Shown here: positions 26,326 through 34,256 of the stretch, piece by piece
Position numbering within the stretch: the first letter of the stretch is position 1
Layout of the letters: each line of letters starts with the position of its first letter
Position numbers and translations under genes: made by a program
Notes under the pieces: generated by a model
What the model was told of the DNA's origin: nothing
Seen by the model: the letters and a program-made list of their open reading frames with translations, nothing else
The model's database searches: none
Origin: Mycolicibacterium sp. CBMA 247
Lineage (GTDB): Bacteria > Actinomycetota > Actinomycetes > Mycobacteriales > Mycobacteriaceae
NCBI RefSeq assembly: GCF_009729095.1
Contig: NZ_VTGX01000001.1
Location: 1,178,001 to 1,242,000, forward strand
Reading direction: 5' to 3'
DNA length: 64,000 nucleotides

Positions 26326-27627
26326 TCAGCACTCGGCCAGCGCCGGCGCTTCGTAAGCGATGTAGCTGCGCTGAATCGCGATCTGGTCGGCCAGGTACTT
26401 GGCGTCATGCCAGACACCCCAGATGAAGCTCGACCCACGACGGGACTGCCACGGCAGACCCAGGAAGTAGATTCCCGACTCCGTCGACACACCACGCTGA
26501 TGTCGCGGCCGGCCGTTCTCGTCGAAGGCATCGACCTGTAGCCAGCCATAGTCGAAGGCGAAACCGACGGCCCAGATAATGGAGGCGATGCCTGCACCCG
26601 CGAGGTCGAGCGAGCTGATGGGATCGGTCACGCACGCGGGGTCGGGCCCGAACACGCGGGCTTGGGGTTCCTCGGGCAGGTCGAGTCCGTTGCGAACGAT
26701 GTAGGCATCCGCTTCGTCGAGCATCGAAAGATAGGACGCATCACCATTTTCGATGTTCGCACGCAGGTCCGGCGCGAAGGTCATCACACCGTTGTCAAAC
26801 GGACCTGCGCTCCCCAGCAGCGTGATCCCGCTGTCAGCGAGATCGCGAAAGTCGACGGTGTGGCCGCCGTGCGCGCCGCTGACGGCGATGGTCACGTGCT
26901 CCGCGCCAACCGGTGGCGCAGCGAGATCCCACTTGCCGAGAACCCCCAGCCACCAACAGAAGTCACGGCCTCGGTAGCTGCGGGGTGGGCGGTCGTGCGG
27001 GCCGACCGCGAGGTACACGTTACGGCCGGACTGGCGCAGCTCATCGGCGATCTGCACCCCCGACGAACCGGCCCCGATCACCAGCACGCCACCGTCGGGC
27101 AGCTGCTGCGGATTGTGATACGAGCTGGAATGAATCTGGTGGATGCCTGCGCTGTCCGGGACCACCGGCGGCATGATCGGCTTCTGAAAGGCGCCGGTCG
27201 CAGCGACGACGAAACGCGCGTCGATGGTGCCGTCCGATGTCTCGACACGGAAACCAGCACGGCCCTCGTGCTTTCGTACCGAGGTCACCTCGACGCCGGC
27301 GCGGATCGGGGCGTCGATCTTGTCGGCGTAGGCGACGAAGTAGTCGGCGACTTCGTCCTTACCGGCGAAGGCATCGCGGGCGACGTCGAATTCCAGACCC
27401 GGGAACCGGTCGTGCCACGCAGGGCCATTGGCGACCAGCGAATCCCAGCGCCACGATCGCCAGCGTTCGGCAACGCGGTCACGTTCCAGAACCAGGTGCG
27501 GAACACCCTGCGTTCCAAGGTGTTCGCTCATCGCGATTCCCGCTTGACCGGCTCCGACGACGAGAACCTCAACCTCTTGGCTCGACAACTTGACCTCCAC
27601 GGACTTGGCGTTCTTGCTCGCTTCCAT
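26326..27627 (-). CDS. Flavin-containing monooxygenase (FAD/NADPH, CzcO/FMO-like)
   Basis: A 433-residue class B-like flavin monooxygenase. The FAD Rossmann motif is VEVLVVGAGQAGIAMSEHLG (about residue 18). The NADPH Rossmann motif is GGVLVIGAGSSGVQIADEL (about residue 180), with VVAATGAFQKPIMP at the linker. Family members oxygenate N, S or carbonyl carbons of small molecules. The C-terminus IYFLGLPWQSRRGSSFIWG is typical of the actinobacterial branch. It lies 82 bp downstream of the lysR gene and 35 bp upstream of ridA. As the first enzyme gene it is the likely entry oxidation step of the LysR-controlled pathway. Confidence 0.9.
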   Translation of the reverse strand: MEASKNAKSVEVKLSSQEVEVLVVGAGQAGIAMSEHLGTQGVPHLVLERDRVAERWRSWRWDSLVANGPAWHDRFPGLEFDVARDAFAGKDEVADYFVAYADKIDAPIRAGVEVTSVRKHEGRAGFRVETSDGTIDARFVVAATGAFQKPIMPPVVPDSAGIHQIHSSSYHNPQQLPDGGVLVIGAGSSGVQIADELRQSGRNVYLAVGPHDRPPRSYRGRDFCWWLGVLGKWDLAAPPVGAEHVTIAVSGAHGGHTVDFRDLADSGITLLGSAGPFDNGVMTFAPDLRANIENGDASYLSMLDEADAYIVRNGLDLPEEPQARVFGPDPACVTDPISSLDLAGAGIASIIWAVGFAFDYGWLQVDAFDENGRPRHQRGVSTESGIYFLGLPWQSRRGSSFIWGVWHDAKYLADQIAIQRSYIAYEAPALAEC

Positions 27628-27709
27628 GGTTCAGCCCCAGGCCTGCATCTGTACAGCGCATAGATCCGATGTACGGCATCGGATAAAACGATCTATGCAC
27701 GCCGAGCGG
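27628..27709. promoter_or_regulatory. Promoter/operator with nested inverted repeats upstream of the FMO operon
   Basis: An 82-bp gap between lysR and the FMO gene. It contains an inner perfect repeat ATCCGAT (27664-27670) / ATCGGAT (27678-27684) with a 7-bp spacer. An outer perfect 9-bp repeat GCATAGATC (27658-27666) / GATCTATGC (27690-27698) surrounds it. The symmetry suits binding of a LysR-type dimer or tetramer and implies that the enzyme genes have their own promoter. Confidence 0.6.
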
Positions 27710-28621
27710 TCATACCCCCGGCGGGCCCGCGAAGAGACTCCGGCACAGTTCCGCCACGATGCCGGCCCGTCGTGTGGGCCGGGCCGCCACGGCGTCGAGC
27801 AGGACAACCGTCAGGCTGGGAGGGTCGCCACTGATCGGGACCGCGGCGACGGAATGCCCGTCCAGCGCCGTCGGCACCGCCGCGCGCAGATTCAGCACGC
27901 AGTACGCCAGACCACGGCCGACCAGTGCCCGGCAGGTCTCCACGGTGGTCGATCGATAACGGATGTTCGGCGTGACACCGGCGCCGGTGAACACGCTCTG
28001 GAAGTAGTCGCGACTGTGCGGCAGATCCAGCAGAACCATCGGCTCCTCGGCCAACTCGGCCAGATCGACGTGCTTACGCGTGGCGAAGCGATGCTCCCCC
28101 GACACCAGAACGTAGGGCGGCAGGGTGAACAGCGGCCGGCGCTTCAGGCGAGGATCGTCCACCAGGTCGTAGCCGATACCCAGTTCGAACGTCCCGTTGG
28201 CGACCCCTTCGGCCAGATCAGCCAGATCGACTTCGGTGGTGTGCAGATGCAGTTTGGGCAGCTGCTCGGCGGCCGCGGCCAACAACTCGGGAAGCAGATA
28301 GGGGGCGACCACCTGAAAGCATCCGATCGAGAGCGTTCCGCTCAGTGAGGTACCCAAACCCTGTGCCACCGCTCGCAGGTCGGCGGCCGAGGTCAGCAGC
28401 TGCCGGCTGGCAACGAGCAGTTCCTTGCCCGCAGCCGTCAGGCTGATCCCCCGCGCGTGATGGCGTACCAGCAACTGCACCGACAGCGCGTTCTCCAGGT
28501 CCGCCAGCGCCGCCGACATCGCCGACTGGGACAGATGCACCGCCGCCGCGGCGCGGGTGACACTGCCCGCCTCCGCGACCGCCACAAAATATTCCAATTG
28601 CCGCAGCGTGTAGTCGGGCAT
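27710..28621 (-). CDS. LysR-family transcriptional regulator
   Basis: A 303-residue LTTR. The N-terminal winged helix is standard: LRQLEYFVAVAEAGSVTRAA, then VHLSQSAMSAALADLE, with ALSVQLLVRHHARGISLTAAG as the wing. A two-lobe effector domain (about residues 90-295) follows. It lies directly upstream of, and in the same direction as, the FMO-RidA-DUF1028-M20-AspA genes. This is the reverse of the usual divergent LTTR layout. It probably activates those genes from the 27628-27709 region and may autoregulate through the site at 28665-28681. Confidence 0.92.
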   Translation of the reverse strand: MPDYTLRQLEYFVAVAEAGSVTRAAAAVHLSQSAMSAALADLENALSVQLLVRHHARGISLTAAGKELLVASRQLLTSAADLRAVAQGLGTSLSGTLSIGCFQVVAPYLLPELLAAAAEQLPKLHLHTTEVDLADLAEGVANGTFELGIGYDLVDDPRLKRRPLFTLPPYVLVSGEHRFATRKHVDLAELAEEPMVLLDLPHSRDYFQSVFTGAGVTPNIRYRSTTVETCRALVGRGLAYCVLNLRAAVPTALDGHSVAAVPISGDPPSLTVVLLDAVAARPTRRAGIVAELCRSLFAGPPGV

Positions 28622-28664
28622 CGACTTCCTCTCGAACCAAAAAAGCGATGTTAACCCCGTTTCG

Positions 28665-28681
28665 CATCAGATTCGCTGATG
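28665..28681. promoter_or_regulatory. Candidate LysR box (T-N11-A dyad)
   Basis: Perfect dyad CATCAG-ATTCG-CTGATG located 44 bp upstream of the lysR start. It contains TCAGATTCGCTGA, which matches the T-N11-A rule for LysR-type sites. An autoregulatory role is inferred. Confidence 0.5.
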
Positions 28682-28720
28682 TTGCGCTCTGGAGCCCGCC
28701 GCGCGATGCGGCGCGTTGGT

Positions 28721-28733
28721 ACCCCTTCGGGGT
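28721..28733. other. Short GC hairpin ACCCC-TTC-GGGGT
   Basis: Perfect 5-bp stem with a 3-base loop, followed on the + strand by GCTGTTTTAGCTG. It looks like a small terminator remnant at the edge of the lower-GC operon that follows. No gene obviously uses it. Confidence 0.3.
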
Positions 28734-28893
28734 GCTGTTTTAGCTGTTTCTACGGCCAGTTGACGCACGGCAGCGAAAGATCGGTTTCTCCGTTGTTGTT
28801 GATCTAAAAGTCTTGTTTTGACGAAGCGGTGTTAGGACTCACTATTTCCTGAAGCCCCTTGCAAAGAGACTCGGATCACACGGAGTGGAGCAC

Positions 28894-30366
28894 ATGTCAT
28901 CGCCAACGCCAGCCGGTAGAGCACCCGCCATTGAAGTGCATAGCGTGGGCTTTGTCCCGTACGACCAGCGGCACGGGTCACCGCGCAACTTGTTCACGCT
29001 GTGGTTTGGCGCAAACGCCATGGGCGTCACGCTTCTTACTGGCTCTCTGGCGGTTTTCAGCAAGATGAGCCTGTTCTGGAGCGCTGTCGCTATCGTCCTA
29101 GGAACGCTCATAGGAGCAATCCTCGTCGCCTACCACTCCGCTCAAGGTCCCACGCTGGGCCTGCCTCAGATGGTGCAGAGTCGCGCCCAGTTTGGGTACT
29201 ACGGGGCAAATCTCCCTCTATTTGCAGTCATCGCCATGTACCTAGGGTTCTTTGGAGGCGGGGCCATCCTCATGGGCTCAGTTTTCGCCGAATTGTTTGG
29301 TGGCGGCACGCAATGGGGCATCCTTCTGGGTGGCGGTCTTGCCGTTCTGTTAGTCGTCTTCGGCTATCGCACGCTTCACGTCGTTGGGAAGATCATCACG
29401 CCGATATTTATCGCGGTTTTCGCCATCCTCACCGTTGTCGCCATCGTCAACTGGCCAGGAGTAGCGTCCGACGTCGAGATCGTTGATGGAGGCTTCTCGC
29501 CCACGGGATTCTTTTTCGTGCTGGGTATCGTCGCCGCGTACATGATCACATATGGCCCCTACGTGGCCGACTACTCGCGCTATTTGCCCGCGAATACCAA
29601 AGCCGCGCAGACTTTTTGGTACACCTACGGCGGCATCACACTGGCGGGCATGTGGATCTTCATAGTCGGTGCGGCGCTTCAGTACGCCTACTCCACCCTT
29701 GGAATCGTCGAAGCGGCAGCAAGGATTGCCGGTAGCGCAGGGGCGGTCGTCCGAGTCTTGGTCCTAGTGGCGTTGCTCCTCGGTCTCATCAACATCAGCG
29801 CACTCAACATCTACGGAGCCTCCATCTCTGCGATGACGATTGCCACCACTGTGCGCCACGACCGATCGCCGTCACGTGCGATGCGCCTGACGTTCATGAT
29901 TGCCATCGGCGCCATCGGCACCCTTTGCGCGGTGTGGCTCTCTGCGGATCTAGTGCAGGCCTACGAGAACTTCGTCTTCTTCCTGATCGCGTTCCTCATC
30001 CCGTGGTCGGCGATCAACCTCGTCGACTTCTATGTAGTGCGAAAAGGCAGCTACGACGTCGATGACCTCTTCACGCCGGCTGGTCGATACGGGGGCATGA
30101 ACTGGATTGGAATCGTGTCGTACCTGATCGGTTGCGCCGCACTGTCGCCGTTCATCAGCACCACGTTTTACACCGGTCCTCTTGCTGCTCGGCTAGGGTT
30201 CGACGTCTCATGGGTCGTCGGAATCATCGTTCCGGGCGCGCTTTACGGCATCCTTTGGAAGATAAGAGGGTTGCCGACCGAGGCCGGCGATCCCATACAC
30301 GCAATCAGCAACACAAATGCGCGCACCATCGGCGGTGTTAGCGACAAACTTGAGGAGGCAATCTAA
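28894..30366 (+). CDS. NCS1-family permease (nucleobase/hydantoin/cytosine type)
   Basis: About 490 residues. The ATG at 28894 follows GGAGTGGAG and was preferred to a GTG at 28885. Twelve hydrophobic segments are seen, with NCS1 features: the N-terminal RNLFTLWFGANAMGVTLLTG, then AQFGYYGANLPLFAVIAMY and the loop ADYSRYLPANTKAAQTFWYT. NCS1 carriers use H+ or Na+ to import nucleobases, hydantoins, allantoin or related nitrogen compounds. Its stop shares one base with the nitrilase start (TAATG), so it is translationally linked to nitrile/aldoxime metabolism. It may import an aldoxime, nitrile or precursor. GC content is visibly lower than the flanking chromosome. Confidence 0.9.
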   Translation: MSSPTPAGRAPAIEVHSVGFVPYDQRHGSPRNLFTLWFGANAMGVTLLTGSLAVFSKMSLFWSAVAIVLGTLIGAILVAYHSAQGPTLGLPQMVQSRAQFGYYGANLPLFAVIAMYLGFFGGGAILMGSVFAELFGGGTQWGILLGGGLAVLLVVFGYRTLHVVGKIITPIFIAVFAILTVVAIVNWPGVASDVEIVDGGFSPTGFFFVLGIVAAYMITYGPYVADYSRYLPANTKAAQTFWYTYGGITLAGMWIFIVGAALQYAYSTLGIVEAAARIAGSAGAVVRVLVLVALLLGLINISALNIYGASISAMTIATTVRHDRSPSRAMRLTFMIAIGAIGTLCAVWLSADLVQAYENFVFFLIAFLIPWSAINLVDFYVVRKGSYDVDDLFTPAGRYGGMNWIGIVSYLIGCAALSPFISTTFYTGPLAARLGFDVSWVVGIIVPGALYGILWKIRGLPTEAGDPIHAISNTNARTIGGVSDKLEEAI

Positions 30367-31391
30367 TGGGTGATCGCGATCTGATCGTGCGGGTGGCCGC
30401 AGCCCAAGCGTCCCCAGTCTGGATGAACAGGGAGGCGAGCCTCGAAAAGGCAATCGCGTTGATCGACAAGGCGGGTGCACAGGGAGCCAACCTCATAGCA
30501 TTCGGCGAGAGCTGGCTGCCCGGGTTCCCCTTCTGGATCTGGCTCGGTACACCACGCTGGGGATCTGACTATTTCGTTCGGCTGCACCAGAACTCAGTCG
30601 AAGCAGATGGCACAGAGATCTCTGCAATCGGCGACGCCGCCAGGCGCAACAACATCGAGGTGGTCATGGGGGCCACCGAACGCGACGGCGGAAGCTTGTA
30701 TTGCACACAGTTCTTCATTTCAAGCAGCGGATCTCTGCGGGGCCGGCACCGGAAACTGAAGCCCACACACGTTGAACGCACGATCTGGGGAGAAGGCGAC
30801 GGCAGCGACTTGATCGTCCTCGATACACCGGTCGGCCGCGTCGGCGGGCTCAACTGCTGGGAACATCTACAGCCGCTGAGCAAATACGCGATGTATTCCC
30901 AAGGCGAGCAAATCCACGTCGCCGCCTGGCCTGCGCTGTCTATCTACGAAGACGACGCATACGCACTGGGCGTTGAGGCCAACATGGCTGCTTCCCGCAC
31001 CTATGCCCTAGAAGGCCAAGGGTTCGTCCTTGCAGTCACTTCGGTCGTCGATGATTCGGTTATCGAGGAACTTTGCACGACTGAAGAGCAGCGTCGCCTA
31101 CTCAAGCGCGGCGGTGGTACCACCACGATATTCGGGCCGAACGGAGCAACCATCGCCGGACCGCTCGGAGCTGACGAAGAAGGCCTGCTTATCGCGGATC
31201 TCGACCTCAGCGAAATCCGCAGAGCCAAGCAGGCAGCTGACCCGACTGGTCATTACGCACGTGCGGATGCTACCCGACTGCTCTTGAACCCCCAGCCGCG
31301 CAACCCCGTCGAGCGTGACCAATCCAAAGCAACCGAATTCGTCACCACTGAAGAACTTTCTGTCCCTGCCCCAAACGAGTTTGATTCATGA
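30366..31391 (+). CDS. Nitrilase (carbon-nitrogen hydrolase)
   Basis: A 341-residue nitrilase with the complete Glu-Lys-Cys triad: Glu in LIAFGESWLPGFPFW, Lys in GRHRKLKPTHVERTIWGEGD, and Cys in VGGLNCWEHLQPLSKYAM. The NCWEH context is typical of true nitrilases acting on aliphatic or arylacetonitriles. It converts a nitrile to the carboxylic acid and ammonia. Its stop overlaps the aldoxime dehydratase start (ATGA), a pairing known from bacterial aldoxime-nitrile pathways. Codon use shares the lower-GC character of its neighbours. Confidence 0.95.
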   Translation: MGDRDLIVRVAAAQASPVWMNREASLEKAIALIDKAGAQGANLIAFGESWLPGFPFWIWLGTPRWGSDYFVRLHQNSVEADGTEISAIGDAARRNNIEVVMGATERDGGSLYCTQFFISSSGSLRGRHRKLKPTHVERTIWGEGDGSDLIVLDTPVGRVGGLNCWEHLQPLSKYAMYSQGEQIHVAAWPALSIYEDDAYALGVEANMAASRTYALEGQGFVLAVTSVVDDSVIEELCTTEEQRRLLKRGGGTTTIFGPNGATIAGPLGADEEGLLIADLDLSEIRRAKQAADPTGHYARADATRLLLNPQPRNPVERDQSKATEFVTTEELSVPAPNEFDS

Positions 31392-32464
31392 CCGTCAGCG
31401 CGATTCCACCGCACCTCAGGGTCGAGCGAACTGTTGCACCGACACGCAATCCGCCCTGCGGCCATTCGGAATTCGCGTCCTTCAGTCACTTCTTGCCCGA
31501 GACTGTGACCGCCCTATCCATTGCGTACATAGGGGTTCAGTCGTCGTCGGCAACGTGGGAGGAACTCGCGAATGCGATCGCGACCGTCGACAATGATCTC
31601 AACTTGGACGGTGGCTCAGAATATCGGGACAGAGCGCGATACACAGACGCATCGGGTTTCAAAACGATTCTAATTGCTGCCTACTGGCTCGACACCAACG
31701 CGTTTGACCAGTGGTGGCGTGACACAGGGCATCGGTGGGTGGACTCACAACGACCTGCGGACGGCTTCGGTCGCTTCGTCGAATCGCTCCAGCCGGGTGT
31801 CGAGCGAATCGAGACAATCGTGTCCTCAGCCGACGGGCGTGAGGGATTCGGCGCCATCGCTGAACATAGCTCGGCTCCAATTGCTGAGCACGGCTACTGG
31901 GGATCGATGCGCGACCGTTTGCCTGTCGCTCAGGTCGACACCATCCCCCGGGGCGACACGGCCCCAGTGCTCACCCGCGACGGCAGAACGCACGTAGTGC
32001 ATCTTCACGCAAATGCGTGCATCATCCGATCCGGACAGGACTACACCGACACCCAAGGAGATGAGCGCAGCTACTACGTCGAGTCCGTTGAACCCATCCT
32101 GCGCAGCGGCATGGACTTTTTGCGGGACGAGGGTGTGATAGGAGGCTGCTACACGAACCGTTACATGCAGATCGTCGACGCAAACTTCTGCCCAGTTGAG
32201 AAGTCATACGCGGTCAGCTGGTGGGCGGATATGTCAGCCCTCGAACTGTGGGCACGGTCGCACCCCACTCACGTCGCGATATTCGACAGTTTCATGCGCC
32301 ACATGAACAAATTTGACCAAGATGCGCGTCTCCGGCTTTATCACGAGGTCGTGGTGCCCGACACTCGCCAACAGATGTACAGGTACCTCGACTGTCATCC
32401 GGATACCGGCTTGCTAGCCGTCGTCCGCGAGGATGGGACTGCCCCGGGTTTGGTTGACATCTGA
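31388..32464 (+). CDS. oxd: Heme-dependent aldoxime dehydratase (3' end supplied by an IS)
   Basis: A 358-residue Oxd-family protein that dehydrates aldoximes to nitriles using ferrous heme b. Recognisable segments are AEHGYWGSMRDRLPVAQ, the proximal-His region ARSHPTHVAIFDSFMRHMNK and the distal catalytic His region DARLRLYHEVVVPDTRQQM. The nitrile formed is the substrate of the nitrilase immediately upstream. The conserved ending CHPDTGLLAVV is followed by about ten residues (EDGTAPGLVDI). These are encoded from the left inverted repeat of the inserted IS3 element, which also provides the stop codon. All catalytic residues precede the junction, so function may be retained. Confidence 0.93.
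   Translation: MTVSAIPPHLRVERTVAPTRNPPCGHSEFASFSHFLPETVTALSIAYIGVQSSSATWEELANAIATVDNDLNLDGGSEYRDRARYTDASGFKTILIAAYWLDTNAFDQWWRDTGHRWVDSQRPADGFGRFVESLQPGVERIETIVSSADGREGFGAIAEHSSAPIAEHGYWGSMRDRLPVAQVDTIPRGDTAPVLTRDGRTHVVHLHANACIIRSGQDYTDTQGDERSYYVESVEPILRSGMDFLRDEGVIGGCYTNRYMQIVDANFCPVEKSYAVSWWADMSALELWARSHPTHVAIFDSFMRHMNKFDQDARLRLYHEVVVPDTRQQMYRYLDCHPDTGLLAVVREDGTAPGLVDI
32435..32458 (+). repeat. Left terminal inverted repeat of the IS3-family element
   Basis: GGGACTGCCCC followed by a diverged middle and GTTGAC. It pairs with 35864-35887 (20 of 24 positions) and encodes the last residues of the aldoxime dehydratase. Confidence 0.8.
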
Positions 32465-32502
32465 TCTGTGAGGTTCGTTCCTCACGGTGAAAGGATGTTC
32501 TC

Positions 32503-32796
32503 GTGCCAAAGCCCTTCCCCGAAGAGTTCCGCCGCGACGTCATTGCCGTGGCCCGCAAAGGTGAGGCCCCTGTCCGTCAGGTAGCGAGGGATTTCGGAAT
32601 CTCCGAGGCCTGCCTGCATCGCTGGCTCAAGATCGCCGATCGGGAGGACGGAGTCGAATCCGAGGGCTCGTCGGCTGGTCGTGACCAGTCAGCAGAGCTG
32701 CGCGAAGCTCACAAGCGGATCAAGCTGCTCGAGCAGGAGGCCGAGGTGATGCGACGTGCCGTGGGCTATCTGTCTCAAGGTGTCAACCCAAAATGA
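32503..32796 (+). CDS. IS3-family transposase OrfA
   Basis: A 97-residue IS3 OrfA. It starts at a GTG at 32503 after AAAGGA and has the DNA-binding helix-turn-helix of the family: VARDFGISEACLHRWLKIAD. A leucine-zipper-like helix (LREAHKRIKLLEQEAEVMRR) follows and ends AVGYLSQGVNPK. It overlaps the OrfB start region (ATGATG). In intact elements the OrfAB transposase forms by programmed frameshifting. Here OrfA alone survives intact, so it can at most act as a regulator. Confidence 0.92.
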   Translation: MPKPFPEEFRRDVIAVARKGEAPVRQVARDFGISEACLHRWLKIADREDGVESEGSSAGRDQSAELREAHKRIKLLEQEAEVMRRAVGYLSQGVNPK

Positions 32797-33399
32797 TGTA
32801 CCCGCTGGTCCTTGATCTCGCCGCGGACGGAGTCCCCGTCACGGTGACCTGCCGGGTGCTCGGCTCTCCACCCAAGCGTTCTACAAATGGCGCAAAGAAC
32901 CAGTGTCACAAAGAGACTGGGACGATGCCCAGCTGATCAACGCCGCCCGCGATATCCACGCCGACGACCCGGCGTTCGGGTACCGCTTCATCGCCGACGA
33001 ACTCCCCGCACGCGGGATCACCGCGAGCGAGAACCGTGTTGCCCGACTGTGCTCCCAAGAACGCATCTGGTCGGTATTCGCCAAGAAACCAGGCCTGACC
33101 AGGAAAGCCGGCCCGCCCGTCCACGACGACCTCGTCGACCGAAAGTTCACCGCGCACAGAGCCAATCAAGTGTGGCTGACCGACATCACCGAGCACGGCA
33201 CCGACGAGGGCAAGCTCTACCTGTGTGCGATCAAGGACGTCTATTCCAATCGGATCGTCGGTTACTCGCTGGACTCACGGATGAAGGCATCGCTCGCGGT
33301 GGCAGCGTTACGAAAAGCCATCGCGACCAGATCACCGGTAGCGACGATCGTGCACTCCGATCGTGGCAGCCAATTTAGGTCACGAAAGTTCGTGCACGC
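32796..33399 (+). pseudogene. IS3-family transposase OrfB, 5' part (frameshifted and interrupted)
   Basis: The reading frame starts MYPLVLDLAADGVPVTVTCR at 32796. It is lost near 32863-32868, where one base appears missing (GGCTCTCC in place of an expected GGCTTCTCC), and resumes in the next frame at SQRDWDDAQLINAARD. The catalytic rve domain then begins: QVWLTDITEHGTDEGKLYL with the first Asp, and TIVHSDRGSQFRSRKFVHA with the second Asp. It stops at 33399, where the IS21 element is inserted. The remainder, including the third acidic residue, lies at 35587-35847. Confidence 0.9.
33395..33399. repeat. Left copy of 5-bp target duplication (CACGC) of the IS21 element
   Basis: CACGC directly precedes the IS21 left end and is repeated at 35587-35591. 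Removing the element and one copy restores an in-frame KFVHALVDNDLRGSMG in OrfB, which shows that this is the insertion site. Confidence 0.9.
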
Positions 33400-33458
33400 T
33401 GTCAACGGCAATCGAAAACTGATCAGTTGTCGGCAAGTGAATTTTGACCAGCTGGGGT

Positions 33459-34256
33459 TCATTGTTCGTCGGCTGTGCCGGTGGGGACGCGGCCGAGGTC
33501 TCGGTCTTTGATGCGGTAGCTGTCTCCTTTGAGTGAGATGACCTCGGCGTGATGCACGAGGCGGTCGATTATGGCAGCGGCGACGACGTCGTCGCCGAAC
33601 ACTTCGCCCCACCGGCCGAAAGGCTTGTTGGAAGTAACGATGAGGCTGGCTCGTTCGTAGCGTGAGGACACCAGCTGGAAGAACAGGTTGGCTGCCTCAG
33701 GTTCGAACGGGATGTAGCCGACCTCGTCGACGACCAGCAGCGGGTAACGCGCGAGGCGGACGAGTTCGGCTTGCAGGGTGCCGCTGTGGTGAGCCGTCGC
33801 GAGACGGTCGACCCATTGGCTAGCGGTAGCGAACAGAACGCGGTGCCCGGCCTGGCATGCCCGAATGGCAATACCGGTCGCCAGATGTGTTTTGCCGGTG
33901 CCCGGCGGCCCAAGGAAAACCACGTTGTCTTTGACTGTGACGAAATCTAGGGTGCCCAGATGGGCGATGAGGTCACGTTTGAGACCCCGGGAATGGTCGA
34001 AGTCGAACTCCTCCAAGGATTTCCGGGATGGGAAGCGAGCAGCCCGGATGCGTCCCTCCCCGCCGTGAGATTCGCGGGCCGACACCTCGCGCTGCAGGCA
34101 TGCGGCCAGGAACTCCTCATAGCTCCACGTCTCGGCCCGCGCTCGCTCGGCGAGGCGATCGACGGCCTCACGCATGGTCGGTGCCTTCAACGCGCGGGTG
34201 AGATAGGCCAGCTCAGCGGTCACGTCGCGGCCGGCGGCGGCGGTCTTGGCAGTCAT
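33459..34256 (-). CDS. istB: IS21-family IstB ATP-binding helper protein
   Basis: A 265-residue DnaC/DnaA-like AAA+ ATPase that activates the IstA transposase and helps target selection. Walker A is NVVFLGPPGTGKTHLATGIA, Walker B is LVVDEVGYIPFEPEAANLFF, and the sensor-type segment SLIVTSNKPFGRWGEVFGDD follows. The N-terminus has the typical IstB helical region (about residues 1-80). It overlaps the istA stop by 4 bp, so the two are translationally coupled. No damage is visible. Confidence 0.96.
   Translation of the reverse strand: MTAKTAAAGRDVTAELAYLTRALKAPTMREAVDRLAERARAETWSYEEFLAACLQREVSARESHGGEGRIRAARFPSRKSLEEFDFDHSRGLKRDLIAHLGTLDFVTVKDNVVFLGPPGTGKTHLATGIAIRACQAGHRVLFATASQWVDRLATAHHSGTLQAELVRLARYPLLVVDEVGYIPFEPEAANLFFQLVSSRYERASLIVTSNKPFGRWGEVFGDDVVAAAIIDRLVHHAEVISLKGDSYRIKDRDLGRVPTGTADEQ

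Noticed and set aside
28721..28740. Rho-independent terminator
   Set aside because: The 5-bp GC stem has no continuous T-tract and no upstream gene reads into it on the plus strand. It was kept only as a low-confidence hairpin.
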